Below are positions 1 through 7,679 of a stretch of 64,000 bases of DNA, in pieces. Source of the DNA: Natronomonas marina (lineage in GTDB: Archaea; Halobacteriota; Halobacteria; Halobacteriales; Haloarculaceae). The stretch is taken from positions 2,356,001-2,420,000 of the forward strand of contig NZ_CP101154.1 of assembly GCF_024298905.1 (NCBI RefSeq). Reading direction: 5' to 3'. Both the position numbers and the translations under genes were made by a program. Positions within the stretch are counted from its first letter, which is position 1; the number at the start of each line of letters is the position of its first letter. The notes below the pieces were generated by a model. The model was not told where the DNA came from and searched no databases. It saw only the letters and a list, made by a program, of their open reading frames with translations.

Positions 1-153
1 GCGCTCAACGACGGCGACATCGGCCCGATAGACGGGATGATGTCCGGCGTCTTCGACATCGACGGCGACATGCAGAAGGTACTCCAGTACAGCGAGGCTG
101 CCGTGGCGATGACCGAGACCGGCCGGGAGATAGAGACCGACTACGAGTACTGA
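1..153 (+). CDS. SCP2-like sterol-binding domain protein, C-terminal part
   Basis: Only the last 50 codons are in the window; the frame is open from base 1 and ends in TGA at 151-153. The visible tail has the pattern of the SCP2 sterol-transfer fold near its C-terminus, with a Met-Ser-Gly turn followed by an Ile-Asp-Gly-Asp-Met segment and a helix. SCP2 domains bind lipids or acyl chains in a hydrophobic tunnel. The N-terminal part, and any fused partner domain, lie outside the window, so the physiological substrate cannot be inferred. Family assignment rests on a short segment and is moderate. Confidence 0.5.
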   Translation, partial: ALNDGDIGPIDGMMSGVFDIDGDMQKVLQYSEAAVAMTETGREIETDYEY

Positions 154-227
154 CCCCGTGTTTTTAATTGACCGGTATTGAGAGGCGATACACACAACAC
201 CGACGACGTGTACGTTGGGGTCGTACC

Positions 228-482
228 ATGGCAGACCGAGAGGCAGTCCGCGAGCAGTTCGAGGAAGCGTTCGGGGGAGCCGACTACCCCGTCAACAGTC
301 CGATGGATCTCGTGCCGGCGCTCCCGCAGGGCCCCGGAACGACCTTCGACATCGGCGACGAGACCATCACCGCGATGGAGTTGAACCAGGAAGCCTCCGG
401 GCAGGGCGACTACCCCTACGACAGCGTCGACGAGCTCGTCGACGACCTGATGGACGGTCTCGAGGACGAAGGCTACGTCTGA
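228..482 (+). CDS. MTH865 family protein
   Basis: An 84-residue acidic protein matching the small archaeal MTH865 family: an N-terminal helix with a Phe-Glu-Glu-Ala-Phe pattern, the conserved Tyr-Pro-Val-Asn-Ser-Pro turn near residue 20, an Ala-Leu-Pro-x-Gly-Pro-Gly-Thr-Thr stretch, and a C-terminal Asp-Tyr-Pro-Tyr segment before a last helix. Members are single-domain helical proteins of unknown biochemical role. The ATG at 228 is chosen over upstream in-frame codons because the family begins with a helix at this point. It stands alone between unrelated neighbours. Confidence 0.8.
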   Translation: MADREAVREQFEEAFGGADYPVNSPMDLVPALPQGPGTTFDIGDETITAMELNQEASGQGDYPYDSVDELVDDLMDGLEDEGYV

Positions 483-602
483 GTCGGCGCCGAGCCATTC
501 CGTTTTTCCGCAGCCCGTCGATTCACACCGCCACACTCTCGGCCGCACCGACGGGGAGCAACCGTTAACCGTCCCCCGGATGAACGAACTGCCGGGAAGC
601 CG

Positions 603-1274
603 ATGTCGTCGGAACGAACGACGGTGTTGATAGTCGAAGACGAGCACGACCTAGCCGACCTCTACGCCGAGTGGGTCGAGATGTCGGGCTACCGGACCCG
701 GACGGCCTACGACGGCGCATCCGCGCTGGAACAGCTGGACGAGGAGGTAGACATCGCGCTCCTCGACCGCCGGCTGCCCGAGATGCAGGGCGGAGAGATA
801 CTCGACCGGATACGCGGAGAGGGACACGACTGTTCGGTGGCGATGGTGACCGCCGTCGAACCCGAGGCCGACATCGTCGAGATGGGCTTCGACGAGTACC
901 TCGTCAAGCCGGTCGAGCGGTCGGAACTGGCCGAACTGCTCGAGGAGCTCTCCGAGCGGCTCCCAGCCGGGATAGACGATCCGACACTGGACGCGCTCGG
1001 GGACCCGAAGGCGAGACGCTGCTTCTACGAGCTCCAGAACGCACCCAAGAGCGCGAGGGAACTGGCCGGGGCGACGGGCTACTCCCGGACGACGGTGTAC
1101 CGCCGGCTCAACGCCCTGCGACAGGCCGGGCTCATCACGAGCCGGACCACCATCGATCCGGACGGCGACCACTACGAGACGTTCGTCACGGAGACGGACC
1201 TGATCCTCGTCGAACTCGACGACGGGTTCCGAATCGAGATGAACCCCGAGGCGGTGGACCGGACGGACAGCTGA
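603..1274 (+). CDS. Orphan response regulator with C-terminal winged helix
   Basis: A 223-residue two-domain signalling protein. Residues 5-120 form a receiver domain with the acidic pair Glu12-Asp13, phosphoacceptor Asp55 (Leu-Leu-Asp-Arg-Arg-Leu-Pro), the switch Thr83 and Lys102 followed by Pro, all intact. Residues about 130-195 form a winged-helix DNA-binding domain (Thr-Gly-Tyr-Ser-Arg-Thr-Thr-Val-Tyr-Arg-Arg recognition helix), followed by an acidic tail. No histidine kinase is adjacent, so the partner kinase must be elsewhere. It likely changes transcription on phosphorylation. Divergence from pdxS is absent: the two genes converge, with stops 17 bases apart. Confidence 0.85.
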   Translation: MSSERTTVLIVEDEHDLADLYAEWVEMSGYRTRTAYDGASALEQLDEEVDIALLDRRLPEMQGGEILDRIRGEGHDCSVAMVTAVEPEADIVEMGFDEYLVKPVERSELAELLEELSERLPAGIDDPTLDALGDPKARRCFYELQNAPKSARELAGATGYSRTTVYRRLNALRQAGLITSRTTIDPDGDHYETFVTETDLILVELDDGFRIEMNPEAVDRTDS

Positions 1275-1290
1275 GAACGGACGGACCGGG

Positions 1291-2196
1291 TCAGACGCCG
1301 CGACCCTGGAGCTTCTCCTCTTCGGACATCGTCTCGTTGGCCTGGCCCTTCATGCCGCGGCCGATGCCCTTGGCGATGTCCCGGAGCCGCTCGGGGTCGT
1401 CGTAGTTGTTGACCGCCTCGACGATGGCGGTGCCCATCGCGGTGGGGTCCTCGGCGCCGAAGATGCCGCTGCCCACGAAGATGCCGTCACAGCCCAGCTG
1501 CATCATCAGCGCGGCGTCGGCGGGCGTGGCGATGCCGCCCGCGGCGAAGTTGACGACCGGCAGCCGGCCCATCTCGGCCGTCTCGTGGACGAGTTCGCGC
1601 GGCGCCTCGTTCTCGCGGGCCCACTCGTCGCGCTCCTCGTAGTTCATCCCCGAGAGCTTCCGGATGGACCGCTTGATGGTCCGCTGGTGGGTGACGGCCT
1701 GGTTGACGTCGCCGGTGCCCGCCTCGCCCTTCGTGCGGATCATGGCCGCGCCCTCGTCGATGCGCCGCAGCGCCTCCCCGAGGTTCCGGGCGCCGCAGAC
1801 GAACGGCGCCGTGAACCCGCGTTTGTCGATGTGGTAGCGCTCGTCGGCCGTCGTCAGCACCTCCGACTCGTCGACCATGTCGGCGCCGGTCGCCTCCAGG
1901 ATCTGTGCCTCGGCCGTGTGCCCGATGCGACACTTGCCCATCACGGGGATGGAGACCTCGTCGATGATCTCCTCCAGGGCGGCGGGGTCGGCCATCCGGG
2001 CGACGCCGCCGCGCTTCCGGATGTCCGCGGGGACGGCCTCCAGCGACATGACGGCGACGGCGCCGGCGTCCTCGGCGATACGGGCCTGCTCGCGGGTGAC
2101 GACGTCCATGATGACGCCGCCCTTCTGCATCTTGGCGAAGCCGCGCTTGACGAGGTCCGTCCCGCGACGGAGGTCCTCGAGGTCCGTTTCGGTCAT
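1291..2196 (-). CDS. pdxS: Pyridoxal 5'-phosphate synthase, PdxS subunit
   Basis: Synthase subunit of the deoxyxylulose-independent vitamin B6 pathway: it condenses ribose 5-phosphate, glyceraldehyde 3-phosphate and ammonia (supplied by PdxT) to pyridoxal phosphate. The 301-residue length and the whole beta/alpha barrel match the family: Gly-Gly-Val-Ile-Met-Asp near residue 27, Lys88 in Met-Gly-Lys-Cys-Arg-Ile-Gly-His, Arg-Thr-Lys-Gly-Glu-Ala-Gly-Thr-Gly, and Phe-Ala-Ala-Gly-Gly-Ile-Ala-Thr-Pro. The ATG at 2196 is the family start; the open frame runs further upstream but is non-conserved. The glutaminase partner pdxT is not adjacent, so the two subunits must be expressed from separate loci. 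Confidence 0.97.
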   Translation of the reverse strand: MTETDLEDLRRGTDLVKRGFAKMQKGGVIMDVVTREQARIAEDAGAVAVMSLEAVPADIRKRGGVARMADPAALEEIIDEVSIPVMGKCRIGHTAEAQILEATGADMVDESEVLTTADERYHIDKRGFTAPFVCGARNLGEALRRIDEGAAMIRTKGEAGTGDVNQAVTHQRTIKRSIRKLSGMNYEERDEWARENEAPRELVHETAEMGRLPVVNFAAGGIATPADAALMMQLGCDGIFVGSGIFGAEDPTAMGTAIVEAVNNYDDPERLRDIAKGIGRGMKGQANETMSEEEKLQGRGV

Positions 2197-2304
2197 GGAC
2201 GAACGAAGGGGTTGGACCCACTTAACCCGTGTCGTTCGCCCCGGTGGTTTCCGGCTGTCGCCCGTCGCCGTGGGTGTTTTGGTGGCGCGCCCGGAGTTGG
2301 GGAT

Positions 2305-3048
2305 ATGAGCATCCGAGGCCGCGCCGGGGCCGTCGCCGAACGGGGGCGCCGGCTGCTGGAGTCCGACGTCCCCCGCGATGACCTGCCGTGGTACGTCGCG
2401 CCGCTGCCGGAACCACTGGAGAACCTGGGGCTCAACCTCGCGTGGCTGGTCGTCGCCATCAACCTCGCCGGCACCGCCTTCGGGTTCTACTACTACCTGC
2501 CCCAGTTTTTCCGCACCCCCGCCGCGATGTGGCCGTTCGTGCCCGACAGCCCGCTGGCGACGCTGCTCATCGCCGCGGCGCTGGCCGCCTGGAAACTGGA
2601 CCGCCAGCAGGAGTGGCTCACCGCGCTGGCCTTCTACGGGAACGTCATCCTCGGCGGGTGGACGGTGTACGTCCACCTGGCGTTCTGGCCGCAGTTCGGC
2701 TACCTCCACCCCGCGATGCGGCAGTTCCTCATCTGGAGTCACGCCGCGATGGTCGTCCAAGCGTTCCTCCTGCACCGCATCGGCGACTTCCGGCCGTGGG
2801 CCGTCGGCGTGGCGACGCTGTGGTACACGGTCAACGCGACCGTCGACTACTTCGTCCCCGTCCTCGGCGACCCCCACCACACCCTGATTCCGCTCCAGCG
2901 CGACACGACCGTCGGACTCGGCGCGGACGCCCTCAGCGTGGCAGGGGCCGGCGCCTTCCTGCTTCTCGTCGTCTCGGTGTACCTCGCGATGCTCACGCAC
3001 GTCGAGAAACGGCGCGCCAGCCGCTCTTCGGAGTCGCTGGGTACCTGA
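2305..3048 (+). CDS. DUF1405 family membrane protein
   Basis: A 247-residue integral membrane protein with about six hydrophobic segments, starting after a cytoplasmic N-terminus of roughly 40 residues. The motifs Asn-Leu-Ala-Gly-Thr-x-Phe-Gly-Phe-Tyr-Tyr-Tyr near residue 52, Trp-Pro-Phe-Val-Pro-Asp-Ser-Pro, and a late Thr-Leu-Trp-Tyr-Thr-Val-Asn segment are those of DUF1405 (YpjA-like) proteins, which occur in haloarchaea and Firmicutes. No catalytic role is known. It is divergent from pdxS with a 108-base gap that must hold both promoters. Confidence 0.8.
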   Translation: MSIRGRAGAVAERGRRLLESDVPRDDLPWYVAPLPEPLENLGLNLAWLVVAINLAGTAFGFYYYLPQFFRTPAAMWPFVPDSPLATLLIAAALAAWKLDRQQEWLTALAFYGNVILGGWTVYVHLAFWPQFGYLHPAMRQFLIWSHAAMVVQAFLLHRIGDFRPWAVGVATLWYTVNATVDYFVPVLGDPHHTLIPLQRDTTVGLGADALSVAGAGAFLLLVVSVYLAMLTHVEKRRASRSSESLGT

Positions 3049-3275
3049 GTCGCCCGACCGCTGCATTTCGTGGACAAATATAACGTTCGATATATTTACA
3101 GAGAGTGTACCATGACACTTCTTACACCCCGAAACATACCGCGAAAGCGGGAAATAGCCATTGATATATGCTAACTCTTCTCAATTTCTATCGGAAATAT
3201 TAGGTTATTTACGCAGGGAGGTACTACGGTGAACCGAACGGAACAGTGCGGAAACCGAGTCCCTCCCCAACCGAT
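3049..3275. other. AT-rich intergenic region
   Basis: A 227-base stretch that is far more AT-rich than its surroundings, with several TATA-like elements (for example near 3083-3093 and 3190-3215) and a short CCGC-GAAA-GCGG hairpin with a GNRA tetraloop at 3139-3150. A 20-codon ORF from ATG 3112 has no supporting features. Most likely a promoter region for the gene at 3276; an expressed leader RNA is possible but unsupported. Confidence 0.4.
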
Positions 3276-3545
3276 ATGAAATACACGAACCTCGACATCG
3301 AGCCGATACCGCTCACGGACGCCCCGCCGGTCCGGACCGCACTCGCGGTCCCGATTCTGTTGGTCGCGTTCTTCGTCGCTCTCAGCTACCCCCTGTACGC
3401 CCTCTCGGTCGCCGTCGGCGCCCTCGTCGGGGCGCGGGTCCTCCAGTACGGCCTGGCGGCGCTGGTCGCCCGCAACCGCGGCCGCGTCCGGGCGTTTTCG
3501 CTCCCGGGCGTCGGCACCGTCGAGTTCCGGGTCACGCCGCAGTAG
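3276..3545 (+). CDS. Small two-segment membrane protein
   Basis: An 89-residue protein with two hydrophobic segments (about residues 20-42 and 45-65), a basic cluster Arg-Asn-Arg-Gly-Arg-Val-Arg and a short C-terminal beta-like tail. I do not recognise a family. The ATG at 3276 is preferred; an in-frame GTG at 3246 would add ten residues lacking conserved features. It is preceded by a 227-base AT-rich non-coding stretch, suggesting its own promoter. Confidence 0.65.
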   Translation: MKYTNLDIEPIPLTDAPPVRTALAVPILLVAFFVALSYPLYALSVAVGALVGARVLQYGLAALVARNRGRVRAFSLPGVGTVEFRVTPQ

Positions 3546-3717
3546 CGCTTTCTCGGCTTGTCGAGCGGCGCCCATCGGAGATATCCTTAGGAGTACGGGC
3601 GACGAGGTCGAAATTCGGAAGTACTGTTGGCCGATCTAAGAAGCCGTTAAAAAATGACGGCGGACAGGGGAAAGTGTGGATGCGAATCGTCAGGCAGCGC
3701 GCCTTACTCGCCGGTCG

Positions 3718-4266
3718 TCACACGAACACCTGCACGGTGTTGTCTTCCGATAGGTTACCCTCGATATTATCCTCCGATAGGTTGACTTCGATGGCTTCGT
3801 CTGCCGTGAGGGTCTCGTCGTCCTCCTCCGTCTCGACACGCACGACGTTATCTTCAGATAGGTTGCCCTCACTGGTGACGTCGTACTCTTCAGAGGCCTC
3901 GCGGGTCAGTGTCGGCTCGAAGACCTCCGTCACGGTACCGTCGGGGCCGATTTCGGCGACGACCTGTTCTTCGGCGTCGGGGGAGGGCGCGATGTGAACC
4001 TCGACCTGCTCGGTGCCTTTGACGACATCGAAGTGAACGTTATCGTCGTCGATGTATCTCTGCACCCGCTCGTTCGACCAGGCCGTCTGGATAGCTTCGT
4101 CGACTTCATCCGACGATATATCGCCGAACGGAGCGGTCACGTCGACGGTGTAGTCGTCGGGGGGCTGTTCTACTGCTGAGCTTCCGGAACCCGCACCTGC
4201 CGCGGCGATGCCACCAGTTATGGCGAGCATCGCGGCGAGTGCGAGCGCGAACAGTTTCCTGCGCAT
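3718..4266 (-). CDS. Secreted protein with PepSY-like core and NLSEDN repeats
   Basis: A 182-residue exported protein. Residues 1-25 are a signal peptide (Arg-Arg-Lys followed by an Ala/Leu-rich core). The central part, about residues 45-115, has the plan helix (Asp-Glu-Val-Asp-Glu-Ala-Ile) then beta strands ending in a Gly-Thr-Val-Thr-Glu-Val-Phe turn, like PepSY-type domains. The C-terminal 60 residues carry three copies of the hexapeptide NLSEDN, each an N-glycosylation sequon, in acidic sequence. The core resembles the protein encoded at 5119-5760, and a membrane winged-helix gene lies between them, so the three probably act together. Function unknown. A 7-bp inverted repeat (4274-4280 / 4296-4302) lies just upstream of the ATG. 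Confidence 0.75.
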   Translation of the reverse strand: MRRKLFALALAAMLAITGGIAAAGAGSGSSAVEQPPDDYTVDVTAPFGDISSDEVDEAIQTAWSNERVQRYIDDDNVHFDVVKGTEQVEVHIAPSPDAEEQVVAEIGPDGTVTEVFEPTLTREASEEYDVTSEGNLSEDNVVRVETEEDDETLTADEAIEVNLSEDNIEGNLSEDNTVQVFV

Positions 4267-4398
4267 CGCGTATCGGAGCGGCCCTCTCGGGGAATCGCTC
4301 CGGCCGGGGCTTGTGAGAAAACCCCCTTAGATACCCGTTGAGGAAGCGTTCGAAAGGAGGGAGGAAACTGTTTCGCGGAATCGGAGGTCGGGTTTCAC

Positions 4399-4974
4399 TT
4401 ACAGGAGCATGACTATGTTCCCCATCCCGCGGCGCTTGCGTTCGACGAGCTCCTTCGTCTCTAGGCTGTCGAGCGTCCGACTGACGGTCGCCTTCGAGCT
4501 GTCCGTCGCGTCGACGATGTCACTTTGGGCTATCACGCCGTCCGCGTCGAGGATTATCTCGTAGACCTCGCGCTCGTTGTTGGCCAGACGCTGGGCCGTC
4601 TCCTCCCACTCCTGACGGCGGGCTTCGAGGAGTTCGTCGCTCGGGGTCGAACCGTCAGTCCCGTCCGCACGGCCGGGGGCGCCGTAGCCGTCGGACGACA
4701 GCCGATCTGTCGGAGGCGATTCGGTGTCGGCGTCCCCCCAGTCTGTGGTGGTCAGGTACGTCCCGCTCGCTCCGAGCAGGACCGCCGCAACGACGATGAC
4801 TGCCACGTCGCTGTACTGGAAGTATCCGCCGATTTCCGCGACTTCTGTTCCGTTCTCGCCGACAGATACCACGACCGGCGTCGGCGTGATCAACTGTACC
4901 GCGAGGACGAGCGTGGCGGCAACGAAGACGGCCGCAGCGAGGAGCGACTTGCTGTGGAGGGCCCGCAGGACCAT
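4399..4974 (-). CDS. Membrane-anchored winged-helix regulator
   Basis: A 191-residue protein with two transmembrane segments (about residues 10-30 and 55-73), a short outside loop containing an Asn-Gly-Thr sequon, a polar acidic linker, and a C-terminal winged helix (about residues 128-190). The recognition helix reads Ser-Ser-Lys-Ala-Thr-Val-Ser-Arg-Thr-Leu-Asp-Ser-Leu, and the wing is basic. Such haloarchaeal proteins are presumed one-component sensors that regulate while tethered to the membrane. It is divergent from the secreted-protein gene at 5119 across a region with a striking palindrome, and 132 bases upstream of the related secreted gene, so it is the likely local regulator. Confidence 0.8.
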   Translation of the reverse strand: MVLRALHSKSLLAAAVFVAATLVLAVQLITPTPVVVSVGENGTEVAEIGGYFQYSDVAVIVVAAVLLGASGTYLTTTDWGDADTESPPTDRLSSDGYGAPGRADGTDGSTPSDELLEARRQEWEETAQRLANNEREVYEIILDADGVIAQSDIVDATDSSKATVSRTLDSLETKELVERKRRGMGNIVMLL

Positions 4975-5035
4975 GGGTCGACGTTCCGGATCCGCCTCCT
5001 AATGTGCGTCGATATTGAGTCGACAAATCCGTCGT

Positions 5036-5094
5036 GAAACGGCTTGAAACGCCTTTGAAACACGTTTCGAACGAGTTTCATCACAGCGGTGATG
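5036..5094. promoter_or_regulatory. Helically phased GAAAC/GTTTC palindromic operator plus second dyad
   Basis: Between the divergent genes at 4399-4974 and 5119-5760. GAAAC occurs at 5036-5040, 5046-5050 and 5057-5061, and its complement GTTTC at 5064-5068 and 5075-5079. The inner four elements are exactly symmetric about position 5062.5 (GAAAC-N6-GAAAC-N2-GTTTC-N6-GTTTC) with 10-11 base spacing, one helix turn. A separate dyad TCATCAC (5078-5084) / GTGATGA (5089-5095) follows. This is the layout of a cooperative binding site for a dimeric winged-helix protein; the membrane regulator next to it is the obvious candidate. Confidence 0.65.
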
Positions 5095-5118
5095 AGGCCT
5101 TTCACCGAACAGTGTAAC

Positions 5119-5760
5119 ATGCGAGGCAAGCGGACACGCATCCTCCTGCTCGGAGTCCTAGCGGCGGTCGGCATCACGCTGGCGGGAGTAGGGGTCGCGC
5201 TCGGGATCGGGAACAGCAACACGGACGACGACCGGATAGCAGAGGTCAGCGTCGCGAGGACCAACCTAACAGTCTCCGACGGCGGGAACGACGTCGTGCT
5301 GATGGAGAACGTCTCGGAGACGAGCGATATCGAGATTGTCAAAAACCGAACGGAAATCACGGTCACGGAGCACGAATCGGACCCGTTGACACAGCGCGAA
5401 CGGGAGCGCGCAATCGAAATCGCCCGGAACAACGAGACGGTCGCCTCACACCTCGAAACGGTCGATGATCCGGATTTCACCGTCGACCCCGTCGAGAGGA
5501 TCGACGCTGAGGAGATGCGGACGACCACAGTCGAGTTCGATGTCGATGAGCTGAACCACACCGGAGATTCCGTTCTGGTCGGGAACGTCACGGTCGAGGA
5601 ATCCGACGATTCCGTCACGGTAGAGCGGGAGCCGTCCCACGTCGCCGACCGGGCGGTCGTCCGGATTAGCCCTGCCGACAGCGAAGAGGCGCAATACTCC
5701 GTCGGAGTCGATCTGACAAACAGGACCGTCACCCACGTCACCGACTGGGGGAACGTATAG
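5119..5760 (+). CDS. Exported sequon-rich protein, paralogue of the 3718 gene core
   Basis: A 213-residue protein with one N-terminal hydrophobic segment (about residues 6-30; Arg-Gly-Lys-Arg before it), acting as signal peptide or anchor. The rest is acidic and holds seven N-x-S/T sequons. The second half, with Arg-Glu-Arg-Ala-Ile-Glu-Ile-Ala-Arg-Asn-Asn then beta strands and Asn-Arg-Thr-Val-Thr-His-Val, follows the same plan as residues 45-115 of the protein at 3718-4266. ATG 5119 is chosen; an upstream in-frame ATG at 5092 would lie inside the dyad. Function unknown; inferred to be an extracytoplasmic partner of the neighbouring membrane regulator. Confidence 0.75.
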   Translation: MRGKRTRILLLGVLAAVGITLAGVGVALGIGNSNTDDDRIAEVSVARTNLTVSDGGNDVVLMENVSETSDIEIVKNRTEITVTEHESDPLTQRERERAIEIARNNETVASHLETVDDPDFTVDPVERIDAEEMRTTTVEFDVDELNHTGDSVLVGNVTVEESDDSVTVEREPSHVADRAVVRISPADSEEAQYSVGVDLTNRTVTHVTDWGNV

Positions 5761-5866
5761 CAGGTTCGCCTCCGCGCACTCCGTCGATTCGGACGATCAC
5801 CTGCATCGGCGGAGGAACGATCGGTGGACGATTCTCCGGAGGGCCGGGTCGAATCGCCCGACGTTC

Positions 5867-6763
5867 TTACAACTCCGACTGGTCGGCGTGGGAGCGAACC
5901 CACAGTTCGCCGATGCGGGACAGCCGCGTCCGATAGGACTTGCCGTGTTCCTCCTGTTCGATGTAGCCCTTCCCGCCCGGTCCGAGGCGGTCGACGTTGT
6001 AGATGACCTTCGAGCGGAAGGAGTCGGTGTACTCCTCGCCCAGCTCGCGTGCCAGCGTCTGTGCGAGTTCCGAGACGGACTCGAACTCGCCGTGGTCGCC
6101 CAGCGTGAACAGGATGAGTTCCTCGAAGGGCTTGACGTTCGAGAAGGAGGCCACCGGGAGTTCGATGACGTGGCTGTCGCCGAACTTCTTTGCGCCGATG
6201 GTGGTGCCGCGCTCGTCGAACTCCGCGAGGAGTTCGCGGGCGACCTCCAGGTGCTCGGCGACGCGGTCGTCGTTGACGTCGCCCTCGAGGAGGTCGGCGA
6301 GCAGTTCGGTCTGGGCGCGCAGTTCCTCGGCGAGTTCGGTCTCGAGGTACTTCTCGGGGACCGTGTAGTAGGTGTGGATGCGGTCGCGGTCGCCCTCCCG
6401 TTCGACCATGATGGAGTGGGCCGCCGTGGCGAAGGCGAAGGAGACGGTCCGCGGCATCGCCGAGACGTTGACCCAGACGCCGCCGCCGCGGTCCAGTTCC
6501 GTGTTGACGAGGTCGTAGGCCTGCTCGAAGGCCGCGTCGTAGTCGTAGACGTCCTCGACGACGACCCGCTCGGTCTCGGCGCCCAGCAGGTTCGTGAAAT
6601 CCTGGTCCAGTTTCTCCGCCAGCCGCCGGGAGTACTCGACGTTGGCCTCGCTGCCGACGGCGCCCTCCAGGAGGACGACCCGGTCGACATCTAGCTGGTC
6701 CCTGACCAGCGGCGCGATGAGCCGGTCGTAATCGAACCCGACCGGGACGATGTGGGTCTGCAT
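5867..6763 (-). CDS. DUF6293 (HFX_2341) family CARF-like transcriptional regulator
   Basis: A 298-residue protein. The first 150 residues form a Rossmann-like fold starting with His-Ile-Val-Pro-Val-Gly-Phe-Asp-Tyr-Asp and including Val-Trp-Val-Asn-Val-Ser-Ala-Met-Pro-Arg; the last 100 residues form a winged-helix domain (Phe-Arg-Ser-Lys-Val-Ile-Tyr-Asn-Val-Asp-Arg-Leu-Gly recognition region) ending with a hydrophobic tail. This domain order matches haloarchaeal DUF6293 proteins, which are related to Csa3-type CARF regulators that sense cyclic oligonucleotides. No CRISPR array or cas gene lies in the window, so the ligand and regulon are unknown. It follows its own promoter in a 57-base gap. 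Confidence 0.78.
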   Translation of the reverse strand: MQTHIVPVGFDYDRLIAPLVRDQLDVDRVVLLEGAVGSEANVEYSRRLAEKLDQDFTNLLGAETERVVVEDVYDYDAAFEQAYDLVNTELDRGGGVWVNVSAMPRTVSFAFATAAHSIMVEREGDRDRIHTYYTVPEKYLETELAEELRAQTELLADLLEGDVNDDRVAEHLEVARELLAEFDERGTTIGAKKFGDSHVIELPVASFSNVKPFEELILFTLGDHGEFESVSELAQTLARELGEEYTDSFRSKVIYNVDRLGPGGKGYIEQEEHGKSYRTRLSRIGELWVRSHADQSEL

Positions 6764-6821
6764 ACCCGGTACGTCGGGGTGGTATTCATAAAAACCACCA
6801 GTTTCGGCACCCCGGCGGCGC

Positions 6822-7679
6822 TCAGAGGAGTAGCGCCACGAGCGGACCCGCCACGAGCGCCGAAAGCGTCGTCACCGAGCGAAACCAGGCGACGGTCGAA
6901 TCGGTCAGCGTGGAGAGGGCCCGCGTCTCGCCGTCTCCGACCGCTCCGTGGACGGTCACGCCGCAGGCTCGCAGAGCGGCCCCGAGTTCGTCGGCCAGCA
7001 GCGCCGGGACGAAGAGCGTGCCGGGCCGAAGCAGGAACCACGTCTCGTAGCGGCAGTCGATGGTCACGTACTCGCCAGCGTCGACGAACCGCGCCGAGTC
7101 CAGTTCCGCCAGACCGTACTCCGATCGCTCGTCGGTGGGGTCGCCACCGAGCGGGACGATACAGAGCACGGCAGCATCGGGGTCTACCGTCACCAGGGCG
7201 TCCGTCCCCCAGCCCGAGAGCTGCCAGACGGAGACCCACGACAGCAGCGTAAACCAGATGTAAAGCAGGGTGAGGCGTCGAAAACCGAGCAGTATCGCAC
7301 AGAGCAGTACTGCCGGCACCACCACGAACCAGCCCCACCAGACCGGGCGGCTCAGACCGGCGACCCAGTACCGCAGGCGACGCGGGAACCGCGTGACTCC
7401 CCCGAGTTCGACGGCGTAGACGAGCCGGTCGTCCGCGGTCCACCCCTCCGTGGCGGGCGGCTCGACCGTCTCCCGTTCGTCGGCGCGGGGCAACTCGTCG
7501 CGCCGCTCGATGTAGGCGGCGAGTACCAGCCAGCCGAACAGCAGGACGGTGGCGATAGCGACGGGGTACCGCCCCGGTCGTTCGAGGTTCAGGCGTCTGG
7601 CGTCGAGCCAGACGAGGACGGCAGCCGGAAACTGCAGGCCGACGAACCCGGCGGCGGCGACGAGGAGGGGGTCGGCCAT
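6822..7679 (-). CDS. Membrane protein translationally coupled to valS
   Basis: A 285-residue protein with four likely transmembrane segments: near residues 2-25, 40-58, about 115-150 (two segments) and the C-terminus. A central soluble part (about 155-225) contains an Asp-Cys-Arg-Tyr-Glu-Thr-Trp segment and looks like a small beta domain resembling a PH-like fold. I do not recognise a named family. The ATG at 7677-7679 overlaps the valS stop by one base (ATGA), so it is the last gene of a two-gene unit. Role unknown; co-transcription with a tRNA synthetase need not imply shared function. Confidence 0.7.
   Translation of the reverse strand: MADPLLVAAAGFVGLQFPAAVLVWLDARRLNLERPGRYPVAIATVLLFGWLVLAAYIERRDELPRADERETVEPPATEGWTADDRLVYAVELGGVTRFPRRLRYWVAGLSRPVWWGWFVVVPAVLLCAILLGFRRLTLLYIWFTLLSWVSVWQLSGWGTDALVTVDPDAAVLCIVPLGGDPTDERSEYGLAELDSARFVDAGEYVTIDCRYETWFLLRPGTLFVPALLADELGAALRACGVTVHGAVGDGETRALSTLTDSTVAWFRSVTTLSALVAGPLVALLL

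Noticed and set aside
651-1172. Long open frames opposite the response regulator and opposite many other genes
   Set aside because: They are arginine/proline-rich shadows of GC-rich genes and lack conserved motifs. Haloarchaeal codon use produces them almost everywhere.
3112-3174. A 20-codon ORF in the AT-rich gap
   Set aside because: No Shine-Dalgarno, no composition bias and no conserved motif.
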